DNA of 64,000 nucleotides from Bursaphelenchus xylophilus (GCA_904066235.2 CAJFCV020000002.1:4774001-4838000); one strand, 5' to 3'; counted from the stretch's first letter, positions 1 to 12,074 are shown. A program made the numbers and translations. Notes: a model not told the origin generated them from the sequence alone.

Positions 1-1132
1 TTCCTGCAAGTCCATGCGGTCCTTTCCATCGCTCTGCACGCCCTTTCCATCTACCTGGTCACTCTGATGGCCTTCCTTCGTCTCATGGCCATGAATGCGG
101 GCCAATCCAAATGGATGAAGCCGAGATTGGCGCTGACGGCGTCTCTCTTTGTCACCATTACCGTATTTACGATCTGCATCCCCACCTTCTTGGCGCATGA
201 GGTGAAACAGAACTCGGCCGCCTACTACAACGTGGGCTTCTCGGCGCTGTTCATGGAAAACGGCTGTAATTTGCTGAAATTGAATCTCTGGCTGACTGGA
301 ATCTTCCTGAAAGCGGTCCCGTGCTTCCTCCTGATGTGCTTCACCGCCGCCCTGTTGCGGCGCCTGCGGGCAAACGACAAGAAGCGCCAGCTTTTGTTCC
401 ACGGCGAGAGCCGACGATCGAATTCGGACCGGGTCACTTACATGCTGCTGCTAATGGTCTTTGTCTTTTTGGTCACCGAATTACCTCAGGGCCTGTTTGC
501 CATCCTAAATGGTGAGTGGATTTGATTAAAGCGGGTAATTTATTAGATTTTAATAGATGGTTATAGGCATTGACGCAATTCGGGTATGTGAAACGTGCAG
601 AGGGAAGCACAATACGGTTTTTTTCGTGCAAAATTTATTTCCTTTTTTTAAAAAACATTTTGATTTTTTCGCTCGAAAAAGTACGATAATTCTGCATAAC
701 GCCGTTTTAAAAAATCAAGGGAAATAGAAATATTTTTTTATAAAAACATGAAAAAAATTTTTTTTGAGCTTGACTGTTTCTGCACAATGCAAATTAAAAA
801 TTTTAAAAATTCATCGAAAATTCGTCTAATTTTTTTGAAAAAATTAAATTTTTCAACCTCAATTTTCAAAGAAATATTCGTACATAACACGATTTGAAAC
901 TATGTATTTTGATTTTTTAAATACGACGTAATTCAGTTTTTTTATTGTTCCTCTAAAATTCCCATTTTCAGCAATGTTCACTTACCAATTCCACCGCTAT
1001 GTCTACGTTTGTTTCGCGGACCTCCTGGACATCCTATCGCTGATCAACTGTTACGTTTGTTTCTCCGTCTACACAGCCACTTCGTCCACTTACCGGCAAA
1101 CGCTGTTAATGCTCGTACCTTGGCGGAATTAA
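1..1132 (+). CDS. Neuropeptide GPCR, DMSR (FMRFamide/myosuppressin receptor-like), 3' part
   Basis: The gene runs in from the left edge. Exons are <1-511 and 972-1132 (GT donor at 512, TTTTCAG acceptor ending at 971). The visible protein covers TM3 to TM7. In the last exon TM7 reads FADLLDILSLINCYVCFSVY followed by TATSSTYRQT, which is the hallmark of nematode DMSR/FRPR receptors, where D-L-L-D replaces the usual NPxxY motif. TM6 ends LVTELPQGLFAILN. The segment after TM3 reads LRLMAMN, so no DRY motif is present. The family are plasma-membrane receptors for RFamide-type neuropeptides. The stop codon TAA at 1130-1132 overlaps an AATAAA polyadenylation signal (1131-1136), so the 3'UTR is probably very short. 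The 5' exons lie outside the window, and which DMSR paralogue this is cannot be told. Confidence 0.85.
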
Positions 1133-4100
1133 TAAAAAAAAACGGATCTTTTTAAATCATAAACAGATATAAAAACGGTATAAACTTTGGTTACAGTTTT
1201 ATAAGACATGAGAGGTTCTTAGCTCGCCGGGTATCTTCGGAATTCTTAGCGTTTTCCATCATCTAAGATTTGCGTTTTTCCTCTTCTTTCCAGGACAAGA
1301 TCCATACAAAAAATCAAATTTTTCCAGTGAAATTAGCACAGATATGGCCAAAATGATTTTTTCGCTGAACGCTCCCCGCATACAACGTACTCTCTCGCCG
1401 GAAAGGCCCGTTGAATATCTCGACCCCCCCTGCAAAGCGAAAGCTAAAAGGTTCGCCATCTGACATGTACAAAACTTACATTCTCCTTCAGTCATCCTCC
1501 CCGCTGTAATTTGTATTCTCGAGCAATAACAGTCTAAATCGTTTCTGTCCATTGCCAGAGAATACCCAGTACAACGACAAAGTGAAAATTAAACCATTCA
1601 AGGAGTTAGCGGATCAAATCAAGTAGGAATTCAAAGTAGAAATTAATAAATTCAAAGCAAAAAGAGCACTCCTACACTCTTAGGAACTGAGTAATACGTA
1701 GTAGAAAGCAGTAGTGCACGATAGATGACGGTTCGTCACGAAATATTTGATATGGCCGAGACAAAACAGGGTTGGAAGAGGGCAAATGAATAGCCGGAAA
1801 GGTTGAAGGGGAAAAGTTAAAAGTTGAAACAGAGAACATTTGAATAATCTTTTGTACAGCAGTCGTCCACAGTGTCGGGTCACAGTTTTAATCACGAAAA
1901 AAATTTGTGGCGCAAAGTTGGAATTTGTAAAATTTTTCTGAACCTTTACTCAGGTGAATTCAGGTAAATTCTGCTGAAAATACGTGATTTGGAAGAAGTT
2001 GGAAATTCATAGGCCATCTAGCCGGAACACGATTCCTCTTTTGCCACTGTATTTTAGGCAGCAACCTCTGGGATCAAGTATTCTTTTCTGGCGTCAACAA
2101 AAAGTCACTGCCACTTCAGAAGATAGCAGCGGCCTCAGTTTGCACTTTAGTTGTTATTTCCTAGACGAAAAATAATCTCGCTTAAACACACATATTCCGA
2201 AACCGAGGTCTCTACGCCGCCTTCGCCGGAAGTCATAGCCTCCGACTTTCCTCCGCGTTTTTGTAAGGCCCTGTACATCTTTTTGGCTTGACCATAAAAG
2301 TAAATACTTCAGTGTCAAAATAGTGGAACAAGGTGTAAGTCAAGGAGTTTCCAATATGATGACTAAAGTTCCAATAATTTCCCTTCAACAAGTGTATAGG
2401 ATTATCTAAAAGAAAAAAGGGTAACTTTGTCTAGCAGTCCTGAACACCCGTTGCAGTCCAGATTGGCTTGAAATCTGGCTGAATCCGGCCCCAATCTAGC
2501 TCTAGCTATTACCCACTTCCCGACTCATCCCGCGCTCCCAATCGCCAAGGTGGATACGCAACATTGGGCGCGGAGAATTGGGCTAATGGAGTGAATGAAG
2601 ACATTAGAATTTGAAGTGATATGCCCGAGGGGGAAGGGCGCCAACCAGGCCCGGTTTAGAGTGCATTCTTTTGCAATGAACCCGCCCGCCCGGGAAGCGG
2701 CAAGGCCCAGGCATGGTGGGGAAGGAATGACTCGAAATAGTGGCCAACACAAACATAATTAACCGCTCCGCCGATAATACTATAGTAAGTGCCGCACCTG
2801 AGTGGCCAAGCATCGGTGGCCCAGCCCTTGGTCTGTAAGGCCAAGAATCTTTAGTTAGGACCATCCGGTCTGTGGCCATTAAATCCGCACCTTTTGGGCA
2901 GAAATGCCGCCTTCAGTTGAAGGGCGACATCGGTAATCCTTTTTCGGGACACCTACGTCGCCTTTCCTTTGTAAAACACCTGTAGAATGGGGAAAGGCCT
3001 CCGGGCAATCTAATGAGGAAAGCAGCTGGCCGCGAAAACGTTTATTATAGTCAGAAAATTTTCGACAAAAAAATTGGTAAGGCACGTAGTACTGCTTTAA
3101 AAAATGTACAATCTAGCATTTTCGAAGGGATGAAATGATGACATATTTTGTGCAAAGGTCATAGACACTTGAAACTGCATTGTGAATGCAGTAATTGAGG
3201 TTTAGCTGGCAACTTACTAACAGTACTACTTTAGAACAACTATAGAGAAGATTGTAATTCTCGAATTCAGGCCCTTAGCAAGCGACAAGCAGCTTCTTGC
3301 CCTGAGGGCCCATGACTACAAACCCACCGAATCCCTACTCTTAATACAAGTCAAACCTCTTTACTCTACAATTTAGCCCTTCCTTTGTGGCCGGGCGCAC
3401 TAATGAGCCAGCCCCACAGACTTGGCCCATCCAAATTTGAAGCGAATTAAAGTCGACTTGAATAGCCGCCGCCCATTGTTCCCGATCCCATTTTAATACC
3501 CAAAAACCCCTCCAAAAATTCGGACATTATCGGGGCCGCGCTACCGTATCATCCCACGAAATGGATATGAATGTGCTTGAAGACTCATCGTTTCGACATT
3601 TTTTTATTTTCCATTCAAGGCTTCATTGACTCCAAATTCCCCCCATTTTTTGGCGTTTTTTCTGGAGGAATTTCGGCGCGCAAGGTTTAATTGTCGAGAC
3701 TGCCGCAGGGCCAGGGCATGGAATTGCGGATGAAGAGGAGAGGGGAATTGTTGGTACATGACTTAATTGAAAACCCCACCACCCCCTCATCACTTTTCGA
3801 CTTCCGAATTAAGCCGGCCAAGACATTAAGAATGAGTAATATCAACTCAAGAAGGATTAAAGTTTATTGTACACATAAATGGAAAAACACAATAACATGA
3901 TAAAGGAAAACATCGATCGAATAAAAACCTCAAGAATCCACACGATGATTTTAGAAAAAAAATTTTTTTGAATACTTTTTAGACTCAAAAATCTCGTTTT
4001 TCCACAAAGTAAAAATTCAAGTTTGTATGTAAAAATACTCAATAGTCCCTGCAACGAAAAAAAATCCTCTGTTTTTTGTCATGATCAATCTACTAAAAAA

Positions 4101-4654
4101 ATTTAATATCTCAAAAAACATGAAAAGAAAAATCAGAAAATCTCAAATTGTAATAAAATGACCACAAGCAATACTTAATCAAAATTTCAAGCGAAGCGCC
4201 AGGTATTTTCCCCTGTTATAGAGTAATTCATCCTTTGATCTCCACTACAATGTACTCAAATTCAAAGAACCAACAAATTTTGAGTTCAAATCGAAAGATC
4301 GCCCAAAAAAAATCAAATATATCAGACCAGCTACTACTTCTGTACACAAATTTGACGACTTCAACTCCCCTAATCCAATTATGACACCATTTTTTCATCC
4401 GAATGCCAAGTGTAGTATCTTTTCATTTCTTATTCAAATTTTTTCGGAGAAACTCCGCCTCTGTGAGTTGTTTTTTTACTCAATGATGGACCCATGAAGA
4501 AGCAACAAGGTTGTATGAGGAAGAAAGTGCCTCCAATCCTCAGCAATCTTGTAATCTGACCACAATAAAGAGGCCCAAAGGGGGTTATCAGGAACTTTGG
4601 AGTGGCGAGAGACCCGTTCTCGCCTGATTGATAAGCCCGTTGTTGCGGCTCGAA
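1133..4654. other. Intergenic region, no gene seen
   Basis: This 3.5-kb stretch lies between the receptor and the elongase. Short open frames on both strands show no splice structure, codon pattern or family similarity that I can recognise. Around 1375-1435 it carries one copy of a dispersed repeat with the core ACTCTCTCGCC, seen again near 33.1 and 40.85 kb. No tRNA or other structured RNA was recognised. Confidence 0.5.
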
Positions 4655-4663
4655 TATAAAAAG
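4655..4663 (+). promoter_or_regulatory. TATA box of the elongase gene
   Basis: TATAAAAAG lies about 40 bp upstream of the elongase ATG at 4696. A TATA box at this distance implies transcription starting only about 10 nt before the start codon, and so a very short leader. The transcript would then probably not need trans-splicing. The role is inferred from position and sequence only. Confidence 0.6.
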
Positions 4664-4695
4664 GACGTTTGCACACCTTTCCGGGCATCACAGAC

Positions 4696-5936
4696 ATGTC
4701 CGAGTTCCTGCGGCTCAGTCTCCACGAGGATTTCACCTACGCCAAGGGCATTGCCTACTCGCGGGGAGTGCAATGGCCCGCGTTCTGGATCTCCATGGCC
4801 TATGTGGTGGTCATCTTCTCGTTGAAGGCGTTGATGGCCAACAGGAAACCTCTTGAAGTAAATCACGCCACATTTTTCCCTTATTTTTTCTTTTGTTTTT
4901 TCATTATTTTTTGGTCATCAACATCATGTGTAATATAAAAAGTATTTCAGTTTGAACTCGGAAACATTCTGAAATCCAAAACAGATGCTACATGTTCCGT
5001 TTTCGTACTCAAAATTTGCTATTTTTATATTACACTTGTCATCAAAGCTCACTGAACTCAAACCCCACTTAAAATTTGAATCAAAATCCCAGCTTCCGTT
5101 ACAAGTGCCACAATCCAATTATAATTTCAGCTCCGTCTTCCCCTGCAATTATGGAACCTGTGGCTAGCTGTTTTCAGTATCGGCGGTTCATTAGTTACTT
5201 CGGCCGCGCTCTACAACGAAGTCTCCAAGTATGGGCTGGTGGGTGAGTAATTACTTGTTTCACTTCATTTTTAAGAAGATTCGAGAAATTTTTGACACAA
5301 GAATCTGATTTGGTTACCAAAGATAACCAATGTATGCCACAAATTATATTACACTAGACATCATCATGAATAATATGCGGATATGAGTGATTTTCAGCCT
5401 CCTACACGAAATGCCAGGACTTTTTTGAGGGCTACAGCGGTCTCTGGACTTGGTGGTTCTGTCTTTCGAAGATCGCCGAACTCGGCGACACCATTTTCCT
5501 GGTTCTCCGCAAGCGCCCGTTGATGTTCCTCCATTGGTATCATCATGTCGCCACACTCAACTACGGCATGTGGTCCTACAATGAGCGTACTGCTTTCAAC
5601 ACTTGGATCGTCTGGCTCAACTTCAGCGTCCACGCCATCATGTACAGTTATTATTTCCTCGCTGCTTGCAAGATTCGGTGTCCCGCCGCTGTTGCGCAGT
5701 GCATCACGGTTCTGCAGATCACTCAATTCGCCATCACTCATGTCATTTTGTTCCATGTGGGTGGAATCAAGGCTTTGGGAGGTGAAGTGGATGCCTCTTG
5801 GCCAGTTTACTGGTATTGTTTAATCATGGAATTGAGTTATCTGGCCTTATTTGGAAACTTCTTTTATCATTCTTACATCAAGAACGGTGGCAAAAAGTTC
5901 AACAGGGAAAAACAACCTGCCAAGAAGGAGGAATAA
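4696..5936 (+). CDS. ELO-family very-long-chain fatty acid elongase
   Basis: Exons 4696-4857, 5131-5242 and 5398-5936 join in frame to 270 aa, normal for the family. ELO proteins are multi-pass ER membrane enzymes that condense acyl-CoA with malonyl-CoA, the first step of fatty acid elongation. The histidine box HWYHH is at about residues 137-141. It is preceded by the family stretch SKIAELGDTIFLVLRKRP and followed by NFSVHAIMYSYYF. The C-terminus ends KKEE, a dilysine KKxx ER-retrieval signal. The ATG was chosen because it follows a TATA box by about 40 bp and exon 1 begins with a typical ELO N-terminus. An in-frame TTG slightly upstream is not a credible start. AATAAA signals follow at 5954 and 5972. 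The gene is convergent with GGCT. Substrate class (PUFA, branched or saturated) cannot be told from sequence alone. Confidence 0.95.
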
Positions 5937-6214
5937 AAGCATCTCATAAAATTAATAAATATTATTTTTATAATAAAACTGAAAAAACTGTTTTATTTCT
6001 AATAATTCAAGTACAATATAAGCTCAAAAAATCGATGACTAGACATTGGGAATCACCTCATACTACTTACAAATGCGTAAAAAGGAGTTAGACTCAATTT
6101 TCAAGCAAAAAATGTACATCGAAAGCTCCAAAAATCTAAAATACGACCATATAATGGCCAGAAGTCATCAAAAAAAAAACATTAAATTGAAAGTTCAGCC
6201 CTTAAAAGTGATGC

Positions 6215-7015
6215 CTATATCTCAGCTTTATCATTGAGATCCTTGAGGACCTTGAGATCGAGTAGAACCTTCCCTTTATATCCATTATCCGGGATCGCCT
6301 TTAGTTTTCTTATATAATCCTCTGGAAGTTCATGTTCAATAGCTCCCGAAACGATGACTTGTTTGTAATGAGGAGATGGATTTTGATGTTTTCTGTCGGG
6401 ATTTGAGTATTGATAGGTTCGACACACGACTGTTTCGTTGGTTTTGACTAGTTGTACCGGTACTGAAAAAACTTGATATTAGAGACCAAAATAAAAACAT
6501 ATAAGTCTATAATATCAAAAAACTTTTTAAATAGCAGCTAGGATCATATTTTAAAGGTACACCCAAATATTTTTTCACTAGAAACACCGGAATAAAAAAT
6601 CAACAATTCTGCCTAGTATAATATAAAAAAATTCCACAACCCAAAATCCAGCCCAGAACCCCTTTCCAAATTCCCTCTCGCACCTTGTAATCTGTGATAC
6701 CCGGACTCCTGAAGATCCAGCTCTTCCGCGAATGAGTTCGGCACCTTCCAAACGCACCCCCAAACTTCAGAAGAATTGGAATTCTCAATAGAAGCGATAG
6801 CTCCATGCCATCTGGATCCCCAATCAAAGAAAGAGAGTTCGTAATTCTTCAGGAGTCCTACTCCAACAAATTGAGCTCCTTTTATCTAAAACAATATGAT
6901 TAAAATTACAACTGTTACCTACTTGAACATGAAGTCGTTCTTGAAGAAGATTGCTGCCAAAAGCAAAATAAAAGAAGAAATCAGAGATCACTTTCACTTC
7001 CTTGGAGAGAGTCAT
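6215..7015 (-). CDS. GGCT: Gamma-glutamylcyclotransferase (GGCT)
   Basis: Exons in transcript order are 7015-6923, 6885-6684 and 6462-6215, giving 180 aa (the human protein has 188). GGCT is a cytosolic enzyme of the gamma-glutamyl cycle that releases 5-oxoproline from gamma-glutamyl amino acids. Seen in the sequence: the substrate-binding motif YFAFGSNL at residues 16-23 (YxxYGSNL in the family), WHGAIASI, EVWGCVWKV, and the segment LDLQESGYHRLQ containing the acidic residue equivalent to the catalytic Glu, at about residue 91. The C-terminal part, SPHYKQVIVSGAIEHELPED, closely follows the animal family. The first intron is only 37 nt. The start was chosen as the first ATG giving the family length. 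The gene lies downstream of CARM1 on the same strand (742 bp) and converges on the elongase. Confidence 0.93.
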
Positions 7016-7757
7016 GGTTTTTATGGAGGGTATCACAGATTCTGAAGACTTTTTGATAAAAAATATCAGAAAACGGCAAGTACAAGGTAAAAGATACAAA
7101 AATACTTGTATCTCGTGATTTTTTAAACCTCAGGGGATTCAGAATTGACTAATCATAACGTCAACCACCTAATTCCCCGTCATTCCGAATAAATTTATCA
7201 ATTTCTCCATTTATTTCCATAAATTTATTTTCGCAAGCCGCGCCCAGCACCAGAGCATTTTTATACGATAAAAGATAAACCGTTTATCTCGAACAGTAAT
7301 TTAGTGGCCATTGAAGGCCTAATAAACCTAGTTTCCATTGATTTTACCACATTTTACTGCATTAAAAACAGTGCAATCACCCCATAACTATGGGTAATAT
7401 AATTTTTCTTGAATCTTCTTCAAAAATCAGAACGTTCACATGCCTAATGCAAAATTTGATCAAAAAACTGATAAGCGCGTTATCAAGAGCAATAAAATAG
7501 CTGTAGTTTCCCTTCGGCCCTTTCAATCAAAATAAATTGGCAAATTCAGCATGTTCAAGGTACAAAATTGGTCAAAAATGTTGTTTCATATCAATCTAGA
7601 AGCTCTTTTCATATTTTAAATGAAGTTTTATCGATATTTCAGCGTTTTAACAGCATAATCAGCCCAAATTTCGGAGTTTTTCCTCGATATAAATATTATT
7701 CATATTCTTCAGAGATCAACCATAAAATGAGAAAAACAATAATGTTAGAAATTCTAT
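7016..7757. other. Intergenic region with candidate promoter motif
   Basis: This is the spacer between the CARM1 3' end and the GGCT start. At about 7238-7270 it contains a GCGCCC element followed by TTTTTATACGATAAA. The same pairing appears upstream of NSUN4 near 55,960, and a GCGCCC element also lies upstream of MSH2 near 27,655. No coding sequence was recognised. Confidence 0.4.
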
Positions 7758-10370
7758 TTAATACTTCACATCGCTATTGTGGATGTTTTCGAAGGACATG
7801 GCGTTCGAAAGTGGGGGTTCTGGAGCGCTCGGTGGGTGCTCGGGAGGTATAAGTTCGAGGGTACCCGGGTTACTACTGTAACGGAAGTGAGGGTTCTTGA
7901 GATCGAGTTGGTTCCGCCGGATTTGCCCATTGATCTCCACAGTCAACTCAATATCATAGCTGAGTCGTTGATTGGCCGTCATTAGGAGTCGACCGGTCGC
8001 TTTTTCACCTTGTTTTATGAGAACCGGATCACCGAAAAGACATCGGACTTGATACCAATGGGTGGGAGGGTCGCTGGGGCCGGTTGAGAGCCGGACTTCT
8101 TTCCTAAAGGATCCTATTCGATAAAAATAAGATGATCTTACTGTGTTCCACAAAACAAAACATCAAACCAAGAGGCCAGACCATGAACAAACGCCGTTCG
8201 AGTGGCTGTAAACGTGAATGGAATGTCGATGGTATGCAATTTCTCAACGGAATCCTTCTCAAAGTCGTAGGGCCACACCAGGACGTCGGAACAGACGATT
8301 GTGGGGGACCAATTGTCCTGAAATTTAAAGATATTACCAGATCAAGGAAGATGTCAAGTATAATATAAAAGGTGAGGCAGGGCTTCCGGCTATCCTCAAA
8401 TTTTAAAAATATGCCCAAAATATATCGTATTTTAATCTCTAAAAATTTTAATCCATGATTTTTAGGCGCAGCGATATTAATCAATTTTGCGACAGATCAT
8501 GTAAAATGAGGAAAGCGGGAAAAAACCGTTTTTTGGCGACAACTTTTCGTCAAATAAAGATAAAACTGACCACAACCGGTTGTTTAAAGTTCTCCACATA
8601 TGCCTGATTCTTGAGACCACTCAAATTCACGCCGTAGAAGTGTTCGTGATGCCAGAAAGTGCATCTCTGCACGGTCTCCTGATACAGGAGCTCGTCGCTG
8701 AACAAGGAAAAGTACATGTTGCTTTTGGTGGGGAACATTTGGCCTAAAAGTAAACAATGAAGTCATAATACATCATAATATGTGTTACCATTCGGCTTGA
8801 GGAATTTCCGGGCGTAGACGAAGCTCTCCAACATCCGCTCATTGACCAGCATGTACCCCATGGGCTCCGATATTATAATATCCACCGTCTCCGGGATGCT
8901 GACCTCTTCGATTTTACCGGGAATTAAAGTTATTTTGTCGGAGAGATTGTTGGTTCTGATCAGTTCCTAAAAAATGAAAATGGTGGCAAAAATTTTGCTG
9001 ATGTCTTCGAAAAAGCGAAATTTTTAGCAAAAAAATTTCAAATTGTCATCAAAAAATGGACTTTTTTGCAAGAGAAAGCGACTGTCCATAAACTCTATAA
9101 AATAATAAAGAATATTCCAGGCCCTTACTTGACAATGCACAGCCATAGAACTGGCTTCCACCGCATAAACTTTCTTGGCGCCCGCTTGAACAGCAAAGAA
9201 CGACAGAATCCCCGTCCCGGCCCCAACATCCAGCACCACTTTGCCATCAAAATCGCCGCAATTCCATAGGAAAGAGTTCTGGTATGTGGAGGTTCGAACA
9301 TAATCCTGCAGCATGTTCTGTTGCTGATGCAGGAGCCCGTAGAAATGGAAGTAAACCTCCGCCGAGTTGTCCTCGGTCCTCTCCGTAAACTCGTTCTCCT
9401 TGCTCTCCTTCTCCGGCGTTTCTCTCACAGCCATTTGGGATAACTTTATCGCCCTCTGGAACTCCCTATAACCTGATTTCTGATGTTATCCATGATTCGC
9501 TTACTGTGGGAGTCTTTAAATCGCAAAAATTGTGTTTCGTCTTTGGTCTTGGAGGCGATGGAGAATAGATTTGAGTTTATGGAAGAGAACTCAAAGTCCG
9601 AGAAGGGCAGAGAATAGAACTGGCCGTTATTGTCTAGGAACAAAATAAAAAAATTTAAATTTCGCTTACTCTGAAGAACCACAGAATCGCCTCCGGCTGA
9701 GATGGAAACGTAGAGATTCTTGTCTTTTGGGATTATACTGGGAAGATTGTTGTCACCGCCATTCGACACCGAGGCGATTTGGGAAAGGTCCGCGAGTCCA
9801 AACGAATTTGTTGTCTGAAAAATGCATGATTACTGTGATTCGACGTGGTAAATTTCAATAAATCGTTAGTGCAAAAATTTTTATTCTCAGTGCAAGCAAT
9901 TTATCTAAAAATTTTGCTCAAGCAATACCAAATGGGCCAGAAAACTCTGGAAATGTTTTTTTGCACTGTGCGGAAACAATAAGTTTTTGTCTTCCGCACT
10001 GTGCGTACGAAAATGTCGATGAGAAATCGAAGGGTTCTGCACAGTGCAATCTCAACCCCTTGTCGCAGCGATGCACCTTGGACGGAGTTTTGTCGCTCAT
10101 GTTTTTGCACGGTGCGAAAAATAGATTGAATTTTTGTTGCACTGTGCAAACCAAAAACAATGAAGTCGGAAACTTCTGCACTGTGCAATCACAAAGCACT
10201 TATCGTTGCGATGCACCTTGGGATCTTTTTCGTTCGAACTGACGACGATTTGCACAGTGCATCAAAATTAAACTTTGGTTGCACAGTGCAGGAAAAAAAT
10301 TTCAAGCGCACAGTGCGAAAATAATTTTTTTTACAGTAAAAAAACGGCAAAGACTTACTTTAATTTCCAT
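7758..10370 (-). CDS. CARM1: CARM1/PRMT4-type protein arginine methyltransferase
   Basis: Eight exons in transcript order: 10370-10359, 9814-9670, 9633-9505, 9472-9129, 8966-8789, 8743-8571, 8317-8142, 8103-7758; 500 aa. The enzyme makes asymmetric dimethylarginine on nuclear proteins and acts as a transcriptional coactivator. Seen: [18 protein letters not shown] and the NMLQDYVRT helix; SAM-binding motif [14 protein letters not shown] near residue 175; the double-E loop [15 protein letters not shown] near 244-257; the THW loop [10 protein letters not shown]; and [11 protein letters not shown] at the end of the catalytic core, as in human CARM1. The N-terminal ~100 residues would be the PH-like domain. 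The first exon (ATG plus 3 codons, GTAAGT donor) is less certain. Its intron, 9815-10358, is filled with GCAC(N)GTGC repeats. One intron (9473-9504) is only 32 nt. Confidence 0.93.
10029..10240 (+). repeat. Degenerate direct repeat (~137-bp period) in CARM1 intron 1
   Basis: Two diverged copies, starting near 10,029 and 10,166, share a GCAC(N)GTGC site, a central CTTRTCG element and the segment GCGATGCACCTTGG, followed by TTTTTCGYTCG-like sequence. This shows that the palindromes spread here partly by duplication of larger units. Confidence 0.6.
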
Positions 10371-10577
10371 AATTAAAAATGTGTAAAGGAAATAAATGTG
10401 TGTAAGACCAATCCCAACAAAAAATAAATATATGGGGCGCTTAAAAGTGCAGAAAAACAGAAAGCCAAAGTTTTTGCTGCTTAAGTTTTCGTTGTGAGGT
10501 AATCTTGCAGGGGAGATTCAAACCGTATGTGTCTTGAAAAAATGACTCGCGGCACGGTAAAACTATCATTTTTGTAC

Positions 10578-10834
10578 TAGGCGGGCCAAAAAGTCTTGAC
10601 ATGTCTGCACAGTGCGCCGTCGTGCATGAAATTTGTCGCGCGGTGACAAGAAACATTTAGGGTGCAATGCGACCCCGCACAGTGCAAAAAGGTTGTTTTG
10701 AAAAAGGGTAAACAACGCACAGTGCGTTCTTCTTTCGCACCCCGCCGAATTTTTATCGCGCGACACCTTGTCGCAACGCCGAATTCATGCGCCCGCACGG
10801 TGCGAAAACATGTCAAGACTTTTTGGCCCGCCTA
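10578..10834. mobile_element. Foldback element A (257 bp)
   Basis: The terminal inverted repeats, 10578-10604 and 10808-10834, match 27/27 and begin TAGGCGGGCCAAAAAGTC. The interior carries several GCAC(N)GTGC palindromes. It has no coding capacity. It is the first of four consecutive elements of this type, with element B starting 1-2 bp after it. Confidence 0.75.
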
Positions 10835-10835
10835 T

Positions 10836-11112
10836 TACGCTTTTTCAAAAGTGCAGACACATTTTCCGGCCTTTTTTGCAACCGCACCGTGCATGTTGCG
10901 CGACGCGATGCTTTTCGAAACATTTTGCACTGTGCAATTTCTTTTCGCACGCCCAAAATTCGCGGAGACTCAGCTGAGAAAAGCTTGCGTCGCAGCGATA
11001 TGTCAGCGATATCCGGTTGCACAGTGCAAAAGGTCAAATGCACCCCGCAAAAAGGGGTTTTGTGCACGGTGCGGCCCACGACAAAATGTGTCTGCACTTT
11101 TGAAAAAGCGTA
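10836..11112. mobile_element. Foldback element B (277 bp)
   Basis: The inverted repeats at 10836-10865 and 11083-11112 match 30/30 and begin TACGCTTTTTCAAAAGTGCA. The interior includes palindrome copies near 10884, 10926, 11019 and 11064. The inner end of the TIR (GACACATTTT) is shared with element D, so A to D look like diverged members of one family. Confidence 0.75.
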
Positions 11113-11114
11113 AT

Positions 11115-12074
11115 ACTAGTCCAGCAAAAAAGTCCGCGGAATGGCTGCACTACGCTGTACGCGCATGCACTGTGCAGTTTTCGGCCCGCACAGTGCAAAG
11201 TTTCAGGGTGCGCGCGACGGAATTGGGCGCACGGTGCGAAAAGACGTTGCACAGTGCAATAAATTGAGTTCGTTTTGGGTTTGCACGGTGCGCTCGGTTT
11301 TGGCCAGATTTTGGTGGCGGCGCACGGTGCGGTTGGATCCCCAATTGAATGCACAGTGCGGATATAAAATTACGTACGGCTTGGTTTAGGAGGGTAATAA
11401 CTGTAGTAAATTGGGACATTTCTTGACTAAAATACATGATAATTATAAAATAATGGTTGCAGAAAGGATTGTGAATTTACTGGCGTTTTTTAGGGCTGTT
11501 TCAAACCAAAAATGTTGTCATACAGTAATTTTAACGCCTTTTGAGTGCTGTTTTTTGCTAAAAAATACTTTATTTTAATTTTACAAGGATGTTGACAACT
11601 TTAGTGATTCAATAATCAATTTTAAGAATTTCAAGTGGAAATTTACCATCATTAATGCAACATTACACAGTAAAAATCTCAATTTCCGAAAGACCGCACA
11701 GTGCAAACCACAATCAATTTTAGTTCTGCACTGTGCAGACGGCCGAGAATTGCATGCTCCCCGCACTGTGCAAGCAAAAAAACCCCAAAAGAACGAACGA
11801 TTTCCAAAGCGACAGCCCCAATTTCGGCGACATGTCGCAGAAATTTCGATTTTCATTCGAAAATCGCTGCGATTTCGCAAGCGAAACGGAATTCCAGGAT
11901 GCACTGTGCAAAAAGCCCAGAAATGGCCGCACAGTGCCGATTTTAGCCCTTTGCACTGTGCAAAGTCAAAATGCACCGTGCGAAAAGTCTGTCGCGGGGG
12001 TATGCACTGTGCTGATTCAAACTGCACAGTGCGGGGTGCGAAATCCATTCCGCGGACTTTTTTGCTGGACTAGT
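11115..12074. mobile_element. Foldback element C (960 bp)
   Basis: The inverted repeats at 11115-11144 and 12045-12074 match 30/30 and begin ACTAGTCCAGCAAAAAAGTC. It is the longest of the four. Its two palindrome-rich ends (11.16-11.36 and 11.69-12.03 kb) are separated by about 330 bp of AT-rich sequence without palindromes, which could be a later insertion or an ancestral core. No transposase-like frame was recognised. Confidence 0.75.

Noticed and set aside
2524..3085. Overlapping minus-strand open frames at 2.5-3.1 kb
   Set aside because: Three frames of similar length overlap, none with splice sites or conserved motifs; likely chance in a GC-richer patch.
10662..11267. 201-codon open frame on + in the palindrome array
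   Set aside because: The translation is dominated by repeated CTV/RTV-Q/R-K motifs produced by GCAC(N)GTGC and changes frame with the repeat. Equally long frames exist on both strands at the same place.
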